Positions 7,304-15,924 of a DNA stretch of 64,000 bases are shown in pieces. The first letter of the stretch is position 1. Each line of letters opens with the position of its first letter. The DNA comes from Psychrobacillus sp. FSL K6-4046 (GTDB lineage: Bacteria > Bacillota > Bacilli > Bacillales_A > Planococcaceae), in contig NZ_CP152020.1 in the NCBI RefSeq assembly GCF_038624605.1, positions 868,001 through 932,000 on the forward strand, in the 5' to 3' direction. Made by a program: the position numbers and the translations under genes. The notes under the pieces are model-generated. The model did no database searches and was not told the origin of the DNA. It was given only the letters and a program-made list of their open reading frames with translations.

Positions 7304-8125
7304 TCAAACCGCTTCTTTTCGGCATAAGTCCTCTAATTGTTGAGGTGTTAGATAGTTAATAGCTCCATGAATTCGTTTTCGGTTGTACCACGACTCGATA
7401 TAATGGAATAGGGTCAATCGGGCTGTTTCAAAATTGATATAACTAGATTGATATACCTCTTCTTTTTTCAAAATCGCATGAAAAGACTCGATACATGCAT
7501 TGTCATATGGGCATCCTTTACGACTGAAAGATTGTTTGAATTTTGCTTCTTTCACTGCTTTTTCAAAGTCTTCACTAGTATACTGGCTGCCTAAATCGGT
7601 ATGTAAGATTAGTCCTTCTTCTGGTTGTTGAACATCGATTGCGTTCGCTAAAGCTTGTAAAACAAGTTCTGTTGTCATCGATTTGGAAAAGGAATAGCCA
7701 ACAATTTTTTTCGTGTGTAAATCTAGGACGGAAGCTAAATAACACCAGCCGTCTCTTAATGTATGAATATACGTAATATCTGCAACCCATTTTTCATTAA
7801 TGGTCGTCGTTTCAAAATTTTGTTCTAACAGGTTTTCACGTTCCACCACTTGTCCAGTGGAGGAAGTTGGTCGGTACTTCTTCACGATCGTTGATCGAAT
7901 TCCAGCCTTTTTCATGATTCGCTGCACTCGATTTAAGCTGAAATCGACCTTTTCTTGGGTTAACAGATAATGAATTTTTGGTGCACCATAGCGACCTTTA
8001 CTCTCCGCATGTATAGTTTGTATGCGTGCTAAAACCGCTTCGTTTTCCATGGCATACGAAGATTTTACTTTATGGAACGACTGGTAATACGTACTTCTTG
8101 GCACTTTTAGCACATCACACATCAA
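7304..8125 (-). CDS. IS3-family transposase OrfB (DDE integrase domain)
   Basis: 273 residues visible from an internal Met, with an rve integrase core. The HTH_21 region (HAESKGRYGAPKIHYLL) is followed by the catalytic acidic residues in WVADITYI, LHTDLGSQYTS and the ..[14 protein letters not shown] segment (DDE). It is normally made as an OrfAB fusion by -1 frameshifting: the frame is open upstream through DHIRKKVTDQEIIDHIEKE to the slippery run in orfA. It performs copy-out/paste-in transposition. No internal stop, so it is probably intact. Confidence 0.95.
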   Translation of the reverse strand: MMCDVLKVPRSTYYQSFHKVKSSYAMENEAVLARIQTIHAESKGRYGAPKIHYLLTQEKVDFSLNRVQRIMKKAGIRSTIVKKYRPTSSTGQVVERENLLEQNFETTTINEKWVADITYIHTLRDGWCYLASVLDLHTKKIVGYSFSKSMTTELVLQALANAIDVQQPEEGLILHTDLGSQYTSEDFEKAVKEAKFKQSFSRKGCPYDNACIESFHAILKKEEVYQSSYINFETARLTLFHYIESWYNRKRIHGAINYLTPQQLEDLCRKEAV

Positions 8126-8181
8126 TTGGATAGGAAAGTGTTCTTTCTCCTTTTCGATATGGTCAATAATCTCTTGGTCTG

Positions 8182-8442
8182 TTACTTTCTTGCGAATATG
8201 GTCATAGCCTTTTTTAGGATGTCTACCTCCTGTTGAAGCCGAAGGTTTTCCTTTTGGATTTCTGCGATTTGTGACGGTGTTAAACCCCCACTGTTTTCGA
8301 TTGGGGAATGTGTTTTAATCCATTTATAAATAGTTACTTCAGAAATACCATATTCGCTACTGAGATTACTCACAGGTGTACCAGATCTGTGGAGTTCGAC
8401 AATTGTTTGTTTAAATTCTTGGTTATACCGTTTTTGTTTCAT
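8182..8442 (-). CDS. IS3-family OrfA (helix-turn-helix)
   Basis: 86 residues with an HTH_Tnp_1 motif (EFKQTIVELHRSGTPVSNLS..YGISEVTIYKWI) and a C-terminal leucine-zipper helix (ENLRLQQEVDILKKAM). ATG at 8442 is chosen because GAGAGGA lies 9 bases upstream; a GTG at 8451 is too close to it. A slippery A AAA AAG (8209-8215 on the complement) near the end, in LKKAM, is the standard -1 frameshift site giving the OrfAB transposase. Confidence 0.92.
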   Translation of the reverse strand: MKQKRYNQEFKQTIVELHRSGTPVSNLSSEYGISEVTIYKWIKTHSPIENSGGLTPSQIAEIQKENLRLQQEVDILKKAMTIFARK

Positions 8443-8458
8443 TCCGGACACGTCCTCT

Positions 8459-8701
8459 CTATTTATAGGATAGAGACTTAACTAACTTGTGTCCATACAT
8501 CCATACTAGCATCAAATATACTAATAAAGGTGTAGCTAAGTATAGGATGATACTAATCACCGTTATGATGGTCAAGTAATATACCGGTGGGACGTTATTA
8601 GCCATATTTTCATCTACATAATAGGCTAAAGCTTGTCCGAATAAGCCTAATAGGGTTGCAATTATTATTAATACCCACAAAAGAAAGTGCCATTTTTTCA
8701 A
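8459..8701 (-). pseudogene. Small two-helix membrane protein truncated by IS3 copy A
   Basis: TTG at 8701 has AAGGAGG 9 bases upstream. The product has two hydrophobic helices (HFLLWVLIIIATLLGLFG and a segment with IITVISIILYLATPLLVYL). The last ~12 codons, HKLVKSLSYK and stop, come from the IS3 end, so about 68 native residues remain. The native C-terminus is lost or lies beyond the insertion. A 30-bp perfect palindrome sits upstream, probably its operator. Family not recognised. Confidence 0.65.
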
Positions 8702-8734
8702 AACTCATGCCTCCTTAGTTAATTTAGAGAATAA

Positions 8735-8764
8735 TATATTTAGTGTAATATTACACTAAATATA
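8735..8764. promoter_or_regulatory. 30-bp perfect palindrome, probable operator
   Basis: The arm TATATTTAGTGTAAT (8735-8749) is followed directly by its exact complement ATTACACTAAATATA. The GTGTA/TACAC halves resemble operators of GntR-family (YtrA-type) repressors. It lies between divergent genes, 34 bases upstream of the 8701 start. Confidence 0.7.
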
Positions 8765-8877
8765 ACTAATTTTCTAAAACTTTTAATCTTAATTTTGAAG
8801 GGAATCTTAATTATTTATAGAAGGTATGTATGGTGCTTTTAATGGAAATGATTCTGCGACCGAAGGAGGGATTTTTT

Positions 8878-9576
8878 ATGACAAAAGAGAGAATTTTACC
8901 GAAGCCAGATAGATATGCTGTTTGTTCCCCTGATGGTATACCTATTAAGGAATTTTATAAGGGAATATTTGAAGAAGTTTTTCTCTTTTTTCATCCTTTT
9001 ATTAAACCAAAAACAATTAAATATGAACTCTTTGAGCCAGATACATATCCAAGTATAACCGACATTATGAAACATTGTGAGATCCTTACTTGGAGCCAGT
9101 TTTTAAAGCTTTCTAGTATTGATAACTATCAACAATTAGATATTGGATTAAGAACTTCTATTTCAGGGCTAAACCAAACCTATAAAAATGAAAAAATAGC
9201 TAAGGCTATTCTAGATGTATGTGAGCAAGAAGAAATTATTGCTCCAGCAGAGGGATGTTTCCCAGAAACGTTAATATCAGGTGTATTGGAGAGTATAAAA
9301 AAACAGGGACATGATTGGATTTGGTATGGAGATGAATTTGGTACAGAACGAAAATTAGAGTATGTTGACGATTTAGTTACCAATTGCGACACTTTTCCTA
9401 TCCATCCTATAAACCTCTTTACTCATGATCATAGTATATTGTTAACCACCCATTGGGATAGTCATTTTTCAATGCTATGTTCAGATAAAAATACAATAAA
9501 TGAAATAGTTACATCCTGTAATCTAGAAGGTTTTTATTGCGATGAAAGTACCAGAATCTATTGGAGTATAAATTGA
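8878..9576 (+). CDS. Hypothetical protein, probable DUF2711 family
   Basis: 232 residues, soluble, rich in aromatic residues. The opening ILPKPDRYAVCSPDG, with IKEFYKGIFEEVFLFFHPFI and the end HWDSHFSMLC..GFYCDESTRIYW, is what I remember of the Bacillus DUF2711 proteins. The assignment is from memory. Start at 8878 is set by AAGGAGGG 7 bases upstream, not the earlier in-frame ATG. Codon use is more AT-rich than its neighbours and the region carries accessory genes. The protein after it may be its partner (31-base gap). Late HWDSHFS contains His/Asp/His, but no catalytic assignment is justified. Confidence 0.65.
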   Translation: MTKERILPKPDRYAVCSPDGIPIKEFYKGIFEEVFLFFHPFIKPKTIKYELFEPDTYPSITDIMKHCEILTWSQFLKLSSIDNYQQLDIGLRTSISGLNQTYKNEKIAKAILDVCEQEEIIAPAEGCFPETLISGVLESIKKQGHDWIWYGDEFGTERKLEYVDDLVTNCDTFPIHPINLFTHDHSILLTTHWDSHFSMLCSDKNTINEIVTSCNLEGFYCDESTRIYWSIN

Positions 9577-9607
9577 TTTTATAATGTTTTTAAAGGGGAG
9601 ATGTGTT

Positions 9608-10027
9608 ATGTCTTTTGAGGAGTTAACAAAAGAAAAAGGATACCATATTTCATTTGAAAGTATTTCAGAACCTCGAATAGATGGAATTCAGCTTAGAATA
9701 ATAGTAAATAAAAGTGCCAATCCAACTGATTTACTTATTTATCCCCACCCAGATAGTAATGTTACAAGGTTACAGATTGATTTTAAAAACTATATATCCT
9801 ATTACGTTATTTATGATGATTATACTAAATGGAATGATGAAGAAGAGTACGAGGGGGAATCCTTTGGAATTTATAAAAAATCTAATTTCTTTCGTTTCTT
9901 ACAAGAGGACACATCTTTAGGTTCGTATTTTCCAAATGGAACAATTACTCATTATTCGTTATCTTGTATCGAACATAGAGTAGACATCGTTTCAAAATAT
10001 GAGCCAGTAATTACTGCACTAAAATGA
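9608..10027 (+). CDS. Hypothetical protein, unknown family
   Basis: 139 residues, acidic, beta-rich, no signal or membrane segment. ATG at 9608 has AAGGGGAG 7 bases upstream; upstream ATGs at 9584 and 9601 lack proper spacing. It follows the DUF2711-like gene and probably shares its transcript, ending at a terminator. I do not recognise it. Size, acidity and pairing with another unknown recall immunity-type accessory proteins, but nothing in the sequence proves this. Confidence 0.65.
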   Translation: MSFEELTKEKGYHISFESISEPRIDGIQLRIIVNKSANPTDLLIYPHPDSNVTRLQIDFKNYISYYVIYDDYTKWNDEEEYEGESFGIYKKSNFFRFLQEDTSLGSYFPNGTITHYSLSCIEHRVDIVSKYEPVITALK

Positions 10028-10079
10028 AGTTTTTACTCCGATTTATATGGCAACAGTTAATCTTACTTTTCTATGACAA

Positions 10080-10108
10080 AAAAAACATCGATTTAATCGA
10101 TGTTTTTA
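10080..10108. terminator. Bidirectional intrinsic terminator
   Basis: AAAAACATCGAT and ATCGATGTTTTT flank a TTA loop. The 3' end of the minus-strand HIT gene lies inside the stem. Confidence 0.85.
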
Positions 10109-10494
10109 GTTTGAGCTCTTTTATTTTCAGGACTCTTTAGCCAATGGCGGATACCTTTTCCAGCATATGGCTCATCTACATAACGAGGGATGATATGTAA
10201 ATGAGCGTGCATAATATGTTGACCACCAATTGAGTTGCAATTCCAACCAATGTTGTAGCCATCAGGATTGTATAGCTTGTCTATATAGTCTTTTGCTTCT
10301 TTAAGTAGATATTTCGTTGCAGTCCATTCCTGTTCGGTTAATTCAAAAACTGTTTCTCGATGTGCCCGTGGAATTATAAGTCCAGAGCCTATAAGGATTT
10401 CCTGTGGTACTTGAATAAACATACAATTTTCATTTTCAAGAACAACCTTTTGATTATCAATTAAGTCGAGGTGACAAAAAGGACAATCGTTCAT
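10093..10494 (-). CDS. HIT family nucleotide-binding protein
   Basis: 133 residues. Histidine triad motif HIMHAHLHIIPR around residues 93-104 (His-x-His-x-His), which acts as nucleotidyl hydrolase/transferase site in this superfamily. An N-terminal CPFCH may hold a zinc ion. Homologues hydrolyse purine nucleotide phosphoramidates or dinucleoside polyphosphates; the substrate here is unknown. Its ATG overlaps the stop of the upstream pseudouridine synthase gene (ATGA), so the two are translationally coupled. It is distinct from the hit gene at 52594. Confidence 0.9.
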   Translation of the reverse strand: MNDCPFCHLDLIDNQKVVLENENCMFIQVPQEILIGSGLIIPRAHRETVFELTEQEWTATKYLLKEAKDYIDKLYNPDGYNIGWNCNSIGGQHIMHAHLHIIPRYVDEPYAGKGIRHWLKSPENKRAQTKNID

Positions 10495-11339
10495 CGCTTA
10501 TCCTCAGCGATAATTACTTCTCCAGTAATCGGATGCTTGAATTGAACTTTAAAGGCATGTAATTCATATGTTTTAGTAGGTGATCTTTTTGCTCCATACA
10601 AATCATCTCCAACAATTGGGTGACCTAAATGTGCTAAATGTACTCGAATTTGATGCGTACGACCCGTTTCTAAAATAGCATGCACCTTTGTAAATTGGTC
10701 ATGTCGGCCGACTACCTCATAATGGGTAATTGCCAGCTGTCCAGAAGGAGATACACGTCTTCTAGTAGGATGGTGTCGGTCGCTTCCAATAGCTGCACGA
10801 ACGGTACCATGATTACTCTTCATTTGACCTTCTACAATCGCTTCATACGTACGGACAATTTCTTTTTGTTCAATCATTCGGTCTAGCATGCCTTTTACGA
10901 TTGGATTCTTCGCTACTACTACTAGCCCTTTTGTGCCTTCGTCGATGCGATGGATATGCTCGCCGTAGGAATGTCCCTTGCTCTGCAAGTAATGGGTAAC
11001 TGTATTCATCAATGTATGGTTTTGACCTTGCTCGTTAGGGTGAGTCGCTACTCCGCGTGGCTTAGAGGCGATGAGTAAATACTCGTCCTCATAGGCAATA
11101 TATAAAGGGATTCGGTCAGATGGTAAATAGCTGGAGGATTCTCCTTCCCATTTGAAAGTCAAAACGTTGCCCTTCTGCTGTGGTAATTTCCATTGTAATA
11201 GTTCCCCGTCTTGATCGGTCACAGCTTTTTGCATTCGGAGCTCATGTATAAGTTTCTTGCCGAGCTTCGATTTAGTTTGGAGCAGCTGGTCGATTGTCAG
11301 ATCATCCTCTTGAATCGTATAAGTAAGTATATGTTGCAT
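10491..11339 (-). CDS. RluA-family pseudouridine synthase
   Basis: 282 residues. Converts uridine to pseudouridine in rRNA or tRNA. The catalytic motif appears as HRIDEGTKGLVVVAKN (the RluA-family HRLD...G, with Leu replaced by Ile), with the C-terminal LETGRTHQIRVHLAHLGHPIVGDDLYG block. An N-terminal S4-like region may be present but is weak. ATG at 11339 has GGAGAGA upstream. It forms a two-gene unit with the HIT gene. Bacillus has several paralogues, so the target base cannot be named from this sequence. Confidence 0.92.
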   Translation of the reverse strand: MQHILTYTIQEDDLTIDQLLQTKSKLGKKLIHELRMQKAVTDQDGELLQWKLPQQKGNVLTFKWEGESSSYLPSDRIPLYIAYEDEYLLIASKPRGVATHPNEQGQNHTLMNTVTHYLQSKGHSYGEHIHRIDEGTKGLVVVAKNPIVKGMLDRMIEQKEIVRTYEAIVEGQMKSNHGTVRAAIGSDRHHPTRRRVSPSGQLAITHYEVVGRHDQFTKVHAILETGRTHQIRVHLAHLGHPIVGDDLYGAKRSPTKTYELHAFKVQFKHPITGEVIIAEDKR

Positions 11340-11353
11340 AATCTCTCTCCTTT

Positions 11354-11386
11354 AAAAAAAGTCATGTCAATGAGACATGACCTTTT
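11354..11386 (-). terminator. Intrinsic terminator of the bdbC operon
   Basis: GTCATGTC and GACATGAC form the stem with A and T runs on both sides. It lies between the thioredoxin-like gene and the pseudouridine synthase gene. Confidence 0.85.
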
Positions 11387-11389
11387 TCT

Positions 11390-11860
11390 TTATTTTAATA
11401 CAACTTGATCAAAAAATGCTTGAATATTTTCATTTGGCTGAGCATTAGGCATGCGAGCCACTTCTTTACCATTTTCAAAATGAATTAAGGTAGGTGTACC
11501 TTCGATTTGGAAATCATCCCATCCTTGTTCATACTCTAAAACATTATATTTTAAAATCTCTACATTGTTTTCCTCGGCAAGTGGCGTCAATCTTGGCGTC
11601 ATTTCCTTACAATGTGAGCATTCAGGACTGAAGAAATAAACTGTAAAGGTTTCCCCTTTTTTAATTTTATTATCTAGATCCTTTGGTAAAATAATATTTT
11701 GGTAATTTGGATCATCAAGTAAGTCAATAGTGGATTGCTTTAGATTATCGGTATCATAAGGATTATTCTCTAAAGCATTTTTATTTTTTTGACTGTTTAA
11801 TACAAAAATTAATACAAAAACTAATATTATTACTCCGCCGATTATGGCAACTTTCTTCAT
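11390..11860 (-). CDS. Membrane-anchored thioredoxin-like protein
   Basis: 156 residues. N-terminal anchor (VAIIGGVIILVFVLIFVL), then a thioredoxin fold outside the membrane with active site CSHC in FFSPECSHCKEMTP and the cis-proline in EGTPTLIHF. It directly follows the DsbB-like BdbC gene (1-base gap), so it is presumably the thiol-disulphide oxidant or carrier that BdbC re-oxidises. It is shorter than a DsbA/BdbD-type protein and lacks an obvious helical insertion, so it is more TrxA-like. AGGAGG lies 9 bases before the ATG. Confidence 0.85.
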   Translation of the reverse strand: MKKVAIIGGVIILVFVLIFVLNSQKNKNALENNPYDTDNLKQSTIDLLDDPNYQNIILPKDLDNKIKKGETFTVYFFSPECSHCKEMTPRLTPLAEENNVEILKYNVLEYEQGWDDFQIEGTPTLIHFENGKEVARMPNAQPNENIQAFFDQVVLK

Positions 11861-11861
11861 G

Positions 11862-12287
11862 TTACTTGTCCTCCTTGAGACTCTTCAAAATAACTAAGCT
11901 ACTAATTGCGATTAAAAGAAACGCTATTAAAGCTAAGAATGGGATAGTGATAAATCCGAATACATTTATATATTCACCAGTACAAGGAACTCTACCGCAA
12001 GCAGGGGCTACGTCCTGTAAAAAAGCCAGCTTTTGTAGACTATAATGATAAATAGAGAAGCATAGTCCTATTGTAGAAAATATAAGAGTAGTAACAGCTA
12101 TCTTTGCATTTTTTTGTGCTATAGCTATCCCAAGTATGATCACAAGAGGATACATGAGAATGCGCTGATACCAGCATAACTCGCATGGCTCGTATTGCCG
12201 TATCTCAGAGAAATACAAGGAACCCAGAGTCGCTACAAATGCAACGGACCACATGAATAACATAATATTTTCGATTTTCTTAGTCAT
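11862..12287 (-). CDS. bdbC: Disulfide oxidoreductase BdbC (DsbB family)
   Basis: 141 residues with four transmembrane helices. First cysteine pair CELC after helix 1 (YEPCELCWYQRILMYPL) and second pair CGRVPC in the second outside loop, both typical of BdbC. It passes electrons from the extracytoplasmic thiol oxidant to quinone. Starts with ATG after AAAGGAG and is followed at once by the thioredoxin-like gene. In Bacillus such pairs fold secreted proteins with disulphides and competence proteins. Confidence 0.93.
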   Translation of the reverse strand: MTKKIENIMLFMWSVAFVATLGSLYFSEIRQYEPCELCWYQRILMYPLVIILGIAIAQKNAKIAVTTLIFSTIGLCFSIYHYSLQKLAFLQDVAPACGRVPCTGEYINVFGFITIPFLALIAFLLIAISSLVILKSLKEDK

Positions 12288-12417
12288 AGTTATGCTCCTT
12301 TAAAATGCTTTGAACTCAAATAGAATTATAAGCGTTAAAAGAGGGCATGTAAAATATTTTATATGTGAACAAAAGAGTTATATAATGAAAGTTAGTACTA
12401 AAAAGAGGAGCGGTATA

Positions 12418-13959
12418 ATGTCAGAAGAATTTGATTTATCACAGTTTGAAAAAAGTATGATTATTAGAGAAATGACTTTCTCAGATATAGATTCGATTTT
12501 AGAAATTTCACGTTTATGTTTCCCAGGTATGGACCCTTGGAAGGTTGAACAATTAAAAAGTCACTTGACCATATTTCCAGAGGGACAATTGGTTGCCGAA
12601 TTAGACGGCAAGGTAATTGGCTCCTGTTCAAGTCTTATTATTAACTTTGATGAGTACGATGATCGCCATTCTTGGTCTGACGTGACTGATAAAGGGTATA
12701 TCACCAATCATAATCCAGATGGATATAATCTATATGGGATTGAAGTGATGGTACATCCTAAGTATCGCCGAATGAAAGTTGGACAAAGACTTTACGAAGG
12801 TAGAAAGGACATTGCACGCCAATTCAATTTAAAATCAATCATTATTGGTGGACGTGTACCTAATTATCACAAGCATGCCGATGAAATGTCACCACGTGAA
12901 TACGTAACTGCCGTATCTCGACATAAAATCTATGATCCAGTTCTAACATTCCAGCTTATGAATGGCTTTACGCTAATGCGTATTAATCCAAATTATTTAC
13001 CAGATGACGTTGCCTCTGCAAAATATGCAACATTAATGGAATGGAATAACGTCGATTATATTCCATTGTCTAAGCGACACTTTAAAACAAGCTACCCGGT
13101 ACGAATTTGTGCAGTTCAATATATGATGCGAAAGATTAATTCTTTTGAGGAATTCGCTAACCAATGTGAGTACTTTGTAGACGTTGCTTCAGACGCGCAA
13201 TCAGACTTTGTGGTATTCCCAGAAATTTTTACAACACAGCTTATGTCATTTTTAGATGAACAATCTCCAAGCCAGGCTGTACGTAAGCTAACAGAGTACA
13301 CTCCTCAATATATGGAGCTATTCTCTGATCTTGCTGTACGATATAACATTAACATTATTGCGGGTTCCCATTTCGTAGAGGAAGAAAATGAGGAAATATA
13401 TAATATTGCTTACTTGTTCCATCGTGATGGATCTATTGATAAGCAATATAAAATTCATATAACTCCTAACGAAAGAAAATGGTGGGGGATCAGTGCAGGA
13501 GACTCTGTTAAAGTTTTTGATACAGACTGTGGTAAGATTGCCATCCAAATATGCTATGACATCGAATTTCCAGAGCTTGCAAGAATTGCAACAGATATGG
13601 GAGCAAATATTATTTTCACTCCATTTTGTACAGAAGATCGCCAAGGCTATTTAAGAGTTCGATATTGTGCTCAGGCTCGTGCTGTCGAAAATCAAATCTA
13701 TACGGTAATCTCTGGGACTGTAGGGAATTTACCTCAAACTGAGAATATGGATATCCAATATGCTCAATCAGCAATCTTTGCCCCTTCTGATTTTGAATTT
13801 GCTCGTGACGGAATCGTTGGAGAAACAGAGCCTAACGTGGAAATGGTATTAATCGGAGATGTGGATTTAGAAATTTTAAGAAGACAGCGTCAAGATGGTA
13901 CAGTTAAACATTTAAAAGACCGTCGACATGATGTATACAGTATAGATTATAAAAAATGA
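12418..13959 (+). CDS. yhcX: YhcX-like GNAT acetyltransferase / carbon-nitrogen hydrolase fusion
   Basis: 513 residues, the same length as I recall for B. subtilis YhcX. N-terminal half: GNAT fold (IREMTFSDIDSILEISR, YGIEVMVHPKYRRMKVGQRLYEGR with acetyl-CoA loop). C-terminal half: nitrilase/omega-amidase fold with catalytic Glu in VVFPEIF, Lys in YKIHITP and Cys in IAIQICYDIEFPELAR. Start 12418 is chosen because GAGGAG lies 7 bases upstream. The pgcA gene follows, as in B. subtilis. The substrate is unknown; an amide made and cleaved by the two halves is a guess. Confidence 0.93.
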   Translation: MSEEFDLSQFEKSMIIREMTFSDIDSILEISRLCFPGMDPWKVEQLKSHLTIFPEGQLVAELDGKVIGSCSSLIINFDEYDDRHSWSDVTDKGYITNHNPDGYNLYGIEVMVHPKYRRMKVGQRLYEGRKDIARQFNLKSIIIGGRVPNYHKHADEMSPREYVTAVSRHKIYDPVLTFQLMNGFTLMRINPNYLPDDVASAKYATLMEWNNVDYIPLSKRHFKTSYPVRICAVQYMMRKINSFEEFANQCEYFVDVASDAQSDFVVFPEIFTTQLMSFLDEQSPSQAVRKLTEYTPQYMELFSDLAVRYNINIIAGSHFVEEENEEIYNIAYLFHRDGSIDKQYKIHITPNERKWWGISAGDSVKVFDTDCGKIAIQICYDIEFPELARIATDMGANIIFTPFCTEDRQGYLRVRYCAQARAVENQIYTVISGTVGNLPQTENMDIQYAQSAIFAPSDFEFARDGIVGETEPNVEMVLIGDVDLEILRRQRQDGTVKHLKDRRHDVYSIDYKK

Positions 13960-13977
13960 TGGATGGAGTAGAGATAT

Positions 13978-15696
13978 ATGTCCTATAAAAAACTCTTCGA
14001 ACAATGGAATAGCGTAAATGATATGGAAGCTGTATGGAAAGACGACCTTAAGCTTTTAGCCGCCGATGAAAAAAGACAAGAGGATGCCTTTTACAGAGAT
14101 TTGGAATTTGGAACTGGTGGTATGCGAGGAGAAATAGGAGCTGGCACGAACCGTATAAACAATTATACGGTTCGCAAAGCAACGACGGGTCTAGCAGAAT
14201 ATATCAAGGCTGCTGGTAAGGACGCGATGAATCGTGGTGTAGTTATTGCTTATGATAGTCGAAGATTTTCTCCAGAGTTTGCACAGGAGGCAGCGAACAC
14301 GCTAGCTGCTGCTGGTATTAAGGCTTATATTTATCGTGAGCCTAGAACAACTCCACAGCTTTCTTTTTCAGTGAGAAGGCTTAATGCATATATGGGGATT
14401 GTTATTACAGCTAGTCATAACCCACCTGAATACAATGGTTATAAAGTATACGGGCAAGACGGCGCCCAGTTAAATTTACAGGATGCAGATACTGTTATTG
14501 AATATGTTAAAAAAGCGGGAGACGCACTATCTATTAAAAATAATGAAATGGATGAGGATCTAATCGTTTATTTAGATGAGAGCATGGATTCCTCATACAT
14601 AGATGCGTTAAAAACAGTTCAAGAAAATCCCGAACTAGCATTAAAAACAGATCTAAAAGTAGTTTTTACCCCATTACACGGAGCTTCAGGTAAAACTACA
14701 AAGCGTATTTTGACCGAAGCAGGCTATCAGCATATCTTTTACGTGGACGAGCAAATGGAGCCAAATGGAGAGTTTCCAACGGTTGTGTCTCCTAATCCAG
14801 AAGAGGAAAGTGCCTTTGAATATGCTATCCGATATGGAGAGCAGCATGAAGCTGATATTTTAATAGCAGTAGATCCAGATGGTGACCGAGTAGGAGCGGC
14901 GGTTAAGACAAACAGTGGCTATAAACTCCTGACTGGCAATCAAACCGGGGCTATTTTAATAGAGTACTTATTAATGATGCGTAAGGAAAAAGGGACGATG
15001 CCAGCAAAAGGTCGAGTGTTTAAAACAATTGTCACGTCCGATTTAGGCAGAGTAATAGCAGAATACCACGGCGCAAGTACGGAGGACGTGCTAACAGGTT
15101 TTAAATTTATCGGTGAGAAAATTAAACACTACGAGGAAACAAATGAATATGAGTTTCTTTTTGGTTATGAGGAAAGCTATGGCTATTTAGTAAAGGACTT
15201 TGCAAGAGATAAGGATGCAATTCAAAGTGTCTTGGCATTAGTCGAAGCAGCTGCCTACTATAAACAGAAGGGGCTGACATTAGTAGATGTCTTGAACAGT
15301 CTATATGAAAGACATGGCTATTATCTAGAAGGCTTAGTGTCCGTTACGAAAAAAGGCGTTAGTGGAGCAAAGGCGATTGCTAACCTGCTGGAGCAAATCA
15401 GAGTGAATCCTATAACAGAAGTTGCAGGTATCGAAGTGCTTTCACAGGAAGATTATTTATCATCTGTACGAACATTTACGGATGGCAGAGAGCAAGAGAA
15501 GATATTGTTGCCTTCTTCCAATGTATTAAAATACTTCTTGGCAGATGGTTCTTGGGTATGTGTACGACCTAGTGGAACAGAGCCAAAAATCAAATATTAT
15601 TTTGGAGTAACAAGTGATTCAGCAGAAGAAAGCCAGAAAAAGCTGGAAGCGATCAAAGAATCCTTTACGGGCAATTTAAATCAATATTTAGAATAG
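13978..15696 (+). CDS. pgcA: Alpha-phosphoglucomutase PgcA
   Basis: 572 residues. Interconverts glucose-1-phosphate and glucose-6-phosphate; in B. subtilis it feeds UDP-glucose, needed for glycolipid and teichoic acid glucosylation. The four family motifs are present: phosphoserine loop TASHNPPEYNGYK, metal loop DPDGDRVG, sugar-binding GYEESYGYL and phosphate-binding RPSGTEPKIKYY. ATG at 13978 lies 18 bases after yhcX. Followed by a terminator. Synteny with yhcX supports the name. Confidence 0.95.
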   Translation: MSYKKLFEQWNSVNDMEAVWKDDLKLLAADEKRQEDAFYRDLEFGTGGMRGEIGAGTNRINNYTVRKATTGLAEYIKAAGKDAMNRGVVIAYDSRRFSPEFAQEAANTLAAAGIKAYIYREPRTTPQLSFSVRRLNAYMGIVITASHNPPEYNGYKVYGQDGAQLNLQDADTVIEYVKKAGDALSIKNNEMDEDLIVYLDESMDSSYIDALKTVQENPELALKTDLKVVFTPLHGASGKTTKRILTEAGYQHIFYVDEQMEPNGEFPTVVSPNPEEESAFEYAIRYGEQHEADILIAVDPDGDRVGAAVKTNSGYKLLTGNQTGAILIEYLLMMRKEKGTMPAKGRVFKTIVTSDLGRVIAEYHGASTEDVLTGFKFIGEKIKHYEETNEYEFLFGYEESYGYLVKDFARDKDAIQSVLALVEAAAYYKQKGLTLVDVLNSLYERHGYYLEGLVSVTKKGVSGAKAIANLLEQIRVNPITEVAGIEVLSQEDYLSSVRTFTDGREQEKILLPSSNVLKYFLADGSWVCVRPSGTEPKIKYYFGVTSDSAEESQKKLEAIKESFTGNLNQYLE

Positions 15697-15702
15697 AGAA
15701 GA

Positions 15703-15728
15703 GGCGCTGAAATTTTTTCAGCGTCTTT
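15703..15728 (+). terminator. Intrinsic terminator after pgcA
   Basis: CGCTGAAA pairs with TTTCAGCG; TCTTTC follows. Confidence 0.75.
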
Positions 15729-15924
15729 CATAATATAAAGAAGGATTTAAAAAGAGCATGGTCTATGGATTATTTTAGTTGTATTTAAGGTAATATTATA
15801 ATCAGTAATTTAAAGTAATAATTGTATATTATTGGTATAATATAAGTGCAAAGACGGTTTAGCTGAAATTTTGTTTTGGCTTATTATGTATAATGTCAAA
15901 TTTGGCTATAGGAGTGTTGTTTAA

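Larger units (their letters stand above)
7115..8495 (-). mobile_element. IS3-family insertion sequence (copy A)
   Basis: About 1381 bp, with orfA and orfB in the minus direction. The ends are imperfect inverted repeats: TGGACATAAAAAAGTTAAGT at the left and TGGACACAAGTTAGTTAAGT read inward from the right, both continuing CTCT. No matching target duplication is visible (flanks end TCC and begin TAC). It differs in protein sequence from the IS3 element at 55502. A 62-base hairpin lies between orfB and the left end. Confidence 0.9.

Noticed and set aside
7112-8498. Target-site duplication for IS3 copy A
   Set aside because: Flanking triplets differ (TCC and TAC); no duplication can be claimed.
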